DNA from: Phycisphaeraceae bacterium
GTDB lineage: Bacteria; Planctomycetota; Phycisphaerae; Phycisphaerales; Phycisphaeraceae
DNA length: 11,668 nt
Direction: 5' to 3'
NCBI GenBank assembly: GCA_020850375.1
Contig: JADZET010000443.1
Location: forward strand, 1-11,668
Positions 7,804 to 11,668 of the stretch are shown one piece after another. The notes under the pieces were generated by a model, which ran no database searches, was not told the origin of the DNA, and saw nothing but the letters and a program-made list of their open reading frames with translations. How positions within the stretch are numbered: position 1 is the first letter of the stretch; each line of letters starts with the position of its first letter. Made by a program: the position numbers and the translations under genes.

Positions 7804-7977
7804 CGTCGCTGTCCTCCAGGGATGGGGTGAAACCGTAAGTTTATCATCTCCCGCCCGCCCGAGCCTTGACGCGGAGCGGGCGGCGAATCACGATGCTGCG
7901 GGTTTCTGATTGTTGCGCACGTCCGGGGGATCGCGCCGTGTGCGGTTCCCACACCCACCGTCCTGGAGATTCCGCCC
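7804..7977. promoter_or_regulatory. Divergent intergenic region between the two gene clusters
   Basis: This 174-bp gap separates genes read away from each other and must hold promoters for both. Rightward, TTGACG (7866-7871) with a 17-nt spacer to CACGAT (7889-7894) is a weak sigma70-like pair, giving a leader of roughly 75 nt before the GGAG-preceded ATG at 7978. Leftward, the AT patch around 7836-7846 reads GATAAAC on the minus strand and could be a -10 element. A G+C-rich imperfect inverted repeat (CGCCCG ... CGGGCG, about 7852-7882) lies between them, a plausible place for a regulator to act on both sides. No individual site is certain. Confidence 0.45.
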
Positions 7978-8988
7978 ATGCGAGGCATCGGCATCGTCTT
8001 TACCGGCAAGGATCAGCTTGAAGTTCAAGACACGGAGGTCGGCGACCCCAAGCCCGACCAGGTGCTTGTTCAGGCCTCGGCCAGCCTGATCAGCACCGGC
8101 ACCGAGTGCATCTGCCTGCAGCGCAACTTCGCCCCCGGCACGAACTGGGAGGGCTGGGTCAAGTACCCCTTCCACCCCGGCTACAGCATGGTGGGACAGG
8201 TCCTCAAGGTCGGCGACAACGTCAGGACGCTCAAGTCCGGCGACCGCGTGCTGTGCAGCCGTCCGCACGCCCAGTATCACCTGATCTCGGCCGACGATGC
8301 CGTGCTCATCCCCGAGGGCGTCAGCGACGCCGAGGCCGCCTGGGGCAAGCTCGCCTACATCACCCAGCACGGCTTTCGGCGCGGCGACATCAAGCTCGGG
8401 GAGGTGGCGGTGATCATCGGGGCGGGCCTGCTCGGTCAGCTCGTCACGCAGTACGCGGGCCTCTCCGGTGCGGCCGAGGTGGTCGTGGTGGACACCGTGC
8501 CCAAGCGCCTGGAGATGGCGGCGAGTCACGGGGCCACGCGCACGATCTGCAAGCCCATCGACCAGGTCCAGGACGACCTCAAGGCCATCACCGGCGGGGC
8601 CATGGCCGACGTGGTCTTCGATGTCACCGGCCACTGGAGCGTCCTGCCCAAGGCCCTGGAGTTGCTCCGTCGATTCGGCCGACTGGTCATCGTCGGCGAC
8701 ACCGGCGAGCCGGAGAAGCAGCATCTGATCCACGCCGTGCTGGGACGCGACCTGACCATCATGGGTGCCCACGACGTCAACTCACCGCGGCAGGCCACCG
8801 ACTTCACCCCCTGGTCCCAGCAGGCGATGACCGGCCTCTTCTACCGATATCTCGCCCAGGGCCGGATGCGCGTGGGCGACCTGATCACGCACACCTATCG
8901 TCCCACGCAGGCGGCTGAAGCCTACGGGCTGCTGACCCAACGCCGCGCCGAGGCCATGGGCGTCATCTTTGACTGGCGGAGCATGTAG
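7978..8988 (+). CDS. MDR-superfamily (zinc-type alcohol dehydrogenase-like) dehydrogenase, copy 1
   Basis: A 336-residue cytoplasmic dehydrogenase. The N-terminal GroES-like catalytic domain (1 to about 120) carries SLISTGTECIC and HPGYSMVGQV in the places where zinc-dependent members have a G-x-C-G-x-D-type motif and a G-H-E motif. The four-cysteine structural-zinc lobe is absent. The Rossmann domain has IIGAGLLGQL (GAGLLG, 148-153) and an acidic residue, Asp172, at the end of the second strand (VVVVDT), which favours NAD over NADP. The T-G-T-E signature recalls the MDR branch containing the bacteriochlorophyllide dehydrogenase BchC. It would oxidise a secondary alcohol of a sugar, polyol or similar compound; the substrate is unknown. 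GGAG lies 9 nt upstream of the ATG. The next gene starts only 2 nt after its stop and encodes a close paralogue. Confidence 0.87.
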   Translation: MRGIGIVFTGKDQLEVQDTEVGDPKPDQVLVQASASLISTGTECICLQRNFAPGTNWEGWVKYPFHPGYSMVGQVLKVGDNVRTLKSGDRVLCSRPHAQYHLISADDAVLIPEGVSDAEAAWGKLAYITQHGFRRGDIKLGEVAVIIGAGLLGQLVTQYAGLSGAAEVVVVDTVPKRLEMAASHGATRTICKPIDQVQDDLKAITGGAMADVVFDVTGHWSVLPKALELLRRFGRLVIVGDTGEPEKQHLIHAVLGRDLTIMGAHDVNSPRQATDFTPWSQQAMTGLFYRYLAQGRMRVGDLITHTYRPTQAAEAYGLLTQRRAEAMGVIFDWRSM

Positions 8989-8990
8989 AC

Positions 8991-10004
8991 ATGAAGTCCC
9001 TCGAGATCCTCTTCACCGGGCCGAACCAGGTAGGACACCGCGAGGTCGAGATCGGCAGTCCCGGGCCGGACGACCTGTTGGTCCAAACAACCTGCTCGCT
9101 GATCAGCACCGGCACCGAGTGCATCTGCCTGCGCGGGCAGTTCGAGCCCGGCACGAGCTATGCGGGCTGGGTGAAGTACCCGTTCCAGCCCGGCTACAGC
9201 CTGGTCGGGCGCGTGATTAAGGTCGGCTCGAACGTGAAGGATTTCAAGGAAGGCGACCGGGTGACCTGCCCAGCCAAGCACGGTCAGTACGCCCTGACCC
9301 ATGCCGGCCAGGCCCGGCCGATCCCCGACGGCGTCAGCGACGAGGAGGCGAGTTGGGCCACGCTCGCATACATCACCCAGCACGGCTTCCGCAAGGCCAA
9401 GCTGCGCCTCGGCGAGACGGTCGTGGTCGTCGGCGTCGGCATGCTCGGGCAATTGATCGTGCAGTACGCCCGCGCCGCCGGGGCGGGCGAGGTGATCGCC
9501 GTCGACACGGCCGCATCCCGGCTGGCCATGGCGGCCGCCCACGGCGCCACGGCGACGATCCAAAAACCCGTGGCCGAAACGGTCGATGAGATCAGACGGA
9601 TCAACGCCGGGCGGCTGGCGGACGTCGTCTTCGACATGACCGGCCACCCCGACGTCTTCGCCGCCGCGCTCAAGCTCCCCCGGCGGTTCGGCAAGATGGT
9701 GCTGATCGGCGACGTCGCCTCGCCGGCCCAGCAGCGGATGGCCCAGGACCTGATCATGCGGGACATCACCCTCGTCGGCTCGCACGCGACCAACCCCACG
9801 CCCGCACCCGGCGACTGGGCCGGCCACTGGTCGCAGAACAACATGGTCTGCCTCTTCTTCCGCCTGCTGCTCCGCCGGCAGATGCGCGTCGCCGATCTGG
9901 TGACGCACCGCTTCGACCCCCAGGACGCGGCCCAGGCCTTCGATCTGCTGATGCAGCGACGGGCGGAGGCGATGGGCGTGGTGTTCAGCTGGATCAAGCC
10001 GTAG
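8991..10004 (+). CDS. MDR-superfamily dehydrogenase, copy 2 (tandem paralogue)
   Basis: A 337-residue protein that aligns with its upstream neighbour almost without gaps. By eye about half of the positions are identical, with shared blocks such as LISTGTECICL, GWVKYPF, LAYITQHGFR and QRRAEAMGV. It keeps the same altered zinc region (TGTECIC; QPGYSLVGRV) and the cofactor site VVGVGMLGQL (GVGMLG, 148-153) with Asp172 for NAD. The main differences are in the substrate-domain loops (PAKHGQYALTHAG versus SRPHAQYHLISAD) and the 270-290 loop, so the copies probably act on different substrates or as partners. GGAG, contained in the last codons of copy 1, lies 9 nt upstream of the ATG, indicating translational coupling. 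Role: NAD-dependent oxidation or reduction of a sugar- or cyclitol-like alcohol, inferred from context. Confidence 0.87.
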   Translation: MKSLEILFTGPNQVGHREVEIGSPGPDDLLVQTTCSLISTGTECICLRGQFEPGTSYAGWVKYPFQPGYSLVGRVIKVGSNVKDFKEGDRVTCPAKHGQYALTHAGQARPIPDGVSDEEASWATLAYITQHGFRKAKLRLGETVVVVGVGMLGQLIVQYARAAGAGEVIAVDTAASRLAMAAAHGATATIQKPVAETVDEIRRINAGRLADVVFDMTGHPDVFAAALKLPRRFGKMVLIGDVASPAQQRMAQDLIMRDITLVGSHATNPTPAPGDWAGHWSQNNMVCLFFRLLLRRQMRVADLVTHRFDPQDAAQAFDLLMQRRAEAMGVVFSWIKP

Positions 10005-10013
10005 GAACCAGGC

Positions 10014-11132
10014 ATGGAACGCTCGAGCTCATCCTTGCGCCGGGACGATCAGGCCCTCTCAGCCCTGCTGACGGGCCCGGTGCTGGGCAACATCTCGCGT
10101 CTCGGCCGCGGCGGTTCGGAGCAGCCGGCGGTGCTCACCGGCGGGCCGACGACGGGCCGGGCCACCCGCCGCAAGCGGTTCCCGAGGGTCGATTTCTACG
10201 GCAATGAGATCATGGCCTGCGGTCTGGCGGGGCACCGTCATTCCTGGCCCGAACTGGCCACGGTGCTCTGCGGCCGGGTGCACGTCGGGATCGACCGGCG
10301 AGTCTACGAAGCGCGGCCGGGCGACTGGCTGCTCCTGCGGTCCGGGGTGGTTCACGGGGAATGTTGCCTGCCCTCAGGGACGCCTTACGACCTGTTCTGG
10401 TTTGTGTGCCAGCATGATCACCTGCGCATCCACGCGACGCGGTACAGCCCGGCGAACGGCTATGAGGTGCTCTGCACCGCCGAGATGGCCCGACCGGGTC
10501 CGGCCCTGATGACCGAGCTGACGCGGCTGTGCGATGAGCCCTGGAAGCCCTCGACCGAGGCGCGTCAGCGGCTGCTCCTGCTGGTGACGTACATCCTCGA
10601 GACGTTCCAGTCCGCCAGCCGGATCGCGGACATCACGGATCAACCCCCCGAACCCCTGCACCGAGGGATGCAGTGGCACCCATTGGTGGCCGAGGTCCGC
10701 GCCATGGTCGAGCGGAGTGTCCGTCGGCCGCCCTCGCTGGTCGAGCTGGCCAACGCCGTGGGGCTGAGCCCTAACTATCTCTCGAGCCTCTTCCATCAGC
10801 AGACCGGGAGGACGCTGCACCGCTTCATCGACGAGCACCGCATCGGCCTGGCCCAGCGCCTGCTCGCGGGTGAGGTGATCGCCTCCGCCCCCCTGCCGCC
10901 CGCCCCGGCCTCCGCATCGACCCGGGCCAGGGCGAAACACGCCCCGGCCGCTGGGCCGCCGAGCGTTAAGGCCGTCGCCTACGCCATGGGCTTCTCCGAC
11001 CCCTACCACTTCAGCAAGGTCTTCCGCCGCGTCACCGGCATGAGCCCCTCGGCCTATCGCAACCGGCGGCTTCACGCCGGCCTGAACGGCCCGTCTCACG
11101 ATCAACGTGGACGCAAGGCCAGGAACGCCTGA
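10014..11132 (+). CDS. AraC-family transcriptional regulator with cupin sensor and split DNA-binding domain
   Basis: A 372-residue DNA-binding regulator. After a low-complexity N-terminus, residues about 65-135 form the AraC-type cupin ligand pocket (AGHRHSWPELATVLCGRVHV, ending RPGDWLLLRSGVVHGE). The C-terminal domain has a first helix-turn-helix at about 242-265 (LVELANAVGLSPNYLSSLFH) and a second at about 317-347 (SVKAVAYAMGFSDPYHFSKV, then FRR and the family-typical TGMSPSAYR). Between them, where family members normally have only a few residues, lies a Pro/Ala-rich, basic insertion of 26 residues (291-316). The reading frame is intact across it. The ATG is 9 nt after the MDR copy 2 stop, with AGGAA overlapping that stop, so it is part of the rightward operon and may be autoregulated. 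It probably senses a carbohydrate and controls the local clusters, a context inference. Confidence 0.9.
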   Translation: MERSSSSLRRDDQALSALLTGPVLGNISRLGRGGSEQPAVLTGGPTTGRATRRKRFPRVDFYGNEIMACGLAGHRHSWPELATVLCGRVHVGIDRRVYEARPGDWLLLRSGVVHGECCLPSGTPYDLFWFVCQHDHLRIHATRYSPANGYEVLCTAEMARPGPALMTELTRLCDEPWKPSTEARQRLLLLVTYILETFQSASRIADITDQPPEPLHRGMQWHPLVAEVRAMVERSVRRPPSLVELANAVGLSPNYLSSLFHQQTGRTLHRFIDEHRIGLAQRLLAGEVIASAPLPPAPASASTRARAKHAPAAGPPSVKAVAYAMGFSDPYHFSKVFRRVTGMSPSAYRNRRLHAGLNGPSHDQRGRKARNA

Positions 11133-11280
11133 TCCGAGAAAGTTGGACATCCCTTCGTTGCTCGGGACATGGCGGGCCTCCGGCTCATGTGCCATATTTC
11201 ACACAGACCCCAGCGGATGAGCCTTCGTTGCACCGGTTCCGACGACATCCGCCACCCATCCGTTGACGCGGAGCACAAGC
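11133..11280 (+). promoter_or_regulatory. Intergenic region with direct and inverted repeats before the DegT gene
   Basis: This 148-nt gap has no gene and no clear terminator. It contains an exact 10-bp direct repeat, CCTTCGTTGC, at 11152-11161 and 11222-11231 (70 bp apart), and nested inverted repeats between them: ACATG/CATGT (11167-11171 and 11186-11190) and ATGGC/GCCAT (11169-11173 and 11191-11195). The latter runs into CATATT, a 4-of-6 match to a -10 hexamer. These may be operator half-sites for the adjacent AraC protein and a promoter for the DegT gene. The repeats are short, so chance is not excluded. Confidence 0.35.
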
Positions 11281-11668
11281 ATGACCACCACGACCGGCCT
11301 GGCCGTCCTTGGCGGGCCCAAGACCGTCACCGAGTCCTCGCCGCCCTGGCCCTACTTCGCGGACGACGAGATCGAGTTCGTGCGTCAGGCCATGGTCGAA
11401 ATGCGCTCCGACGCCACGCTGGCGTGCACCGCCTGGGGTGGCGGCTGGTCCGAAAAGCTCGAGCGCAGAATGGCCGACGCCATGGGCCGCAAGTTCGGCA
11501 TCGGCGCCTGCGGCGGTGGGCCCGCGCTGCACATCGCGTGTATGGCCGCGGGAATCGAGATGGGCGACGAGGTCATCACCACCCCCTACTCCTGGGGCCA
11601 GACGGTCGCCTGTATCCTTCAGGCCGGCGGCGTGCCCGTCTTCGCCGACATCGACCCGTGCACGCTCC
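11281..11668 (+). CDS. DegT/DnrJ/EryC1/StrS-family PLP-dependent aminotransferase, N-terminal part (3' end outside window)
   Basis: The frame is open to the window edge, giving 129 complete residues. It starts MTTTTGLAVLGGPKTV, and an N-terminal L-G-G-P stretch of this kind is typical of the StsC/AHBA-synthase-like branch of the family. Then come SEKLERRMADAMGRKFGIGA, CGGGPALHIACMAAGI (place of the usual S/N-G-T-x-A-L cofactor-phosphate loop), GDEVITTPYSWGQTV and GVPVFADIDP, all in family order. The PLP-binding lysine would lie downstream and cannot be checked. Such enzymes transfer an amino group to keto-sugars or keto-cyclitols in the cytoplasm. GCGGAG lies 7 nt upstream of the ATG. Its neighbourhood, just after two MDR dehydrogenases, fits a dehydrogenation-then-transamination scheme, but this is inference. 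The G-G-G-P in place of N/S-G-T is unusual. Confidence 0.85.
   Translation, partial: MTTTTGLAVLGGPKTVTESSPPWPYFADDEIEFVRQAMVEMRSDATLACTAWGGGWSEKLERRMADAMGRKFGIGACGGGPALHIACMAAGIEMGDEVITTPYSWGQTVACILQAGGVPVFADIDPCTL

Noticed and set aside
6826..9908. Long antisense frames opposite the Ldh_2 and both MDR genes (334, 294 and 328 codons)
   Set aside because: Each mirrors a well-supported gene, and the two opposite the MDR genes resemble each other only because the MDR genes are paralogues.
7866..11274. Exact 12-bp repeat TTGACGCGGAGC at 7866-7877 and 11263-11274
   Set aside because: A 12-bp match is expected by chance in a GC-rich window of this size, and the two copies sit in different settings (about 100 nt versus 6 nt before a start codon).
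10374..11532. Minus-strand frames of 273 and 115 codons opposite the AraC and DegT genes
   Set aside because: They overlap genes with clear HTH and PLP-fold motifs and show no family similarity.
1..11668. Defence system, prophage, integron, CRISPR array or insertion sequence
   Set aside because: I looked for transposase, integrase, nuclease and helicase motifs, spaced repeats and terminal inverted repeats and saw none; all main genes are metabolic, transport or regulatory.

Overview
The window is about two-thirds G+C and almost fully coding. It looks like chromosomal DNA of a GC-rich environmental bacterium. The gene set (esterase with two alpha/beta-hydrolase domains, GH38 mannosidase, sugar-type MFS transporter, Ldh_2 dehydrogenase, paired MDR dehydrogenases, DegT enzyme) resembles polysaccharide-degrading Planctomycetes/Phycisphaerae, but that placement is inference from gene content alone. 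I saw no rRNA, tRNA, insertion sequence, CRISPR array or phage gene.

Layout. The left edge (3-311, +) holds the C-terminal end of an aldo/keto reductase. After a short gap with a hairpin comes a two-domain alpha/beta hydrolase (438-2603, +). This gene converges on a leftward three-gene cluster, and a strong bidirectional terminator (2603-2633) lies between them. The leftward cluster, in transcription order, is an Ldh_2-type malate/lactate-like dehydrogenase (7803-6694), an MFS transporter with a TTG start (6678-5326) and a GH38 alpha-mannosidase (5207-2667).

A 174-bp divergent intergenic region separates it from a rightward cluster: two tandem, nearly gaplessly alignable MDR-superfamily dehydrogenases (7978-8988 and 8991-10004) and an AraC-family regulator (10014-11132). 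After a 148-bp gap comes the start of a DegT/DnrJ/EryC1/StrS-family PLP enzyme, cut by the right edge.

How they may work together (inference). The leftward cluster looks like an uptake-and-degradation module: transporter, mannosidase and a reductase/dehydrogenase for a sugar-derived hydroxy- or keto-acid. The rightward cluster combines two NAD-type alcohol/polyol dehydrogenases with a PLP aminotransferase-fold enzyme. That pairing is known from amino-sugar and aminocyclitol pathways, but the actual substrate cannot be read from the sequence. The cupin-AraC regulator probably controls one or both clusters in response to a small, perhaps sugar, ligand.

Most notable oddities are a second hydrolase domain in the esterase whose nucleophile serine is replaced by alanine, a 26-residue Pro/Ala-rich insertion between the two DNA-binding helix-turn-helix units of the AraC protein, and MDR paralogues lacking the usual zinc-site signature. 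Nothing here amounts to a clearly new biological system.
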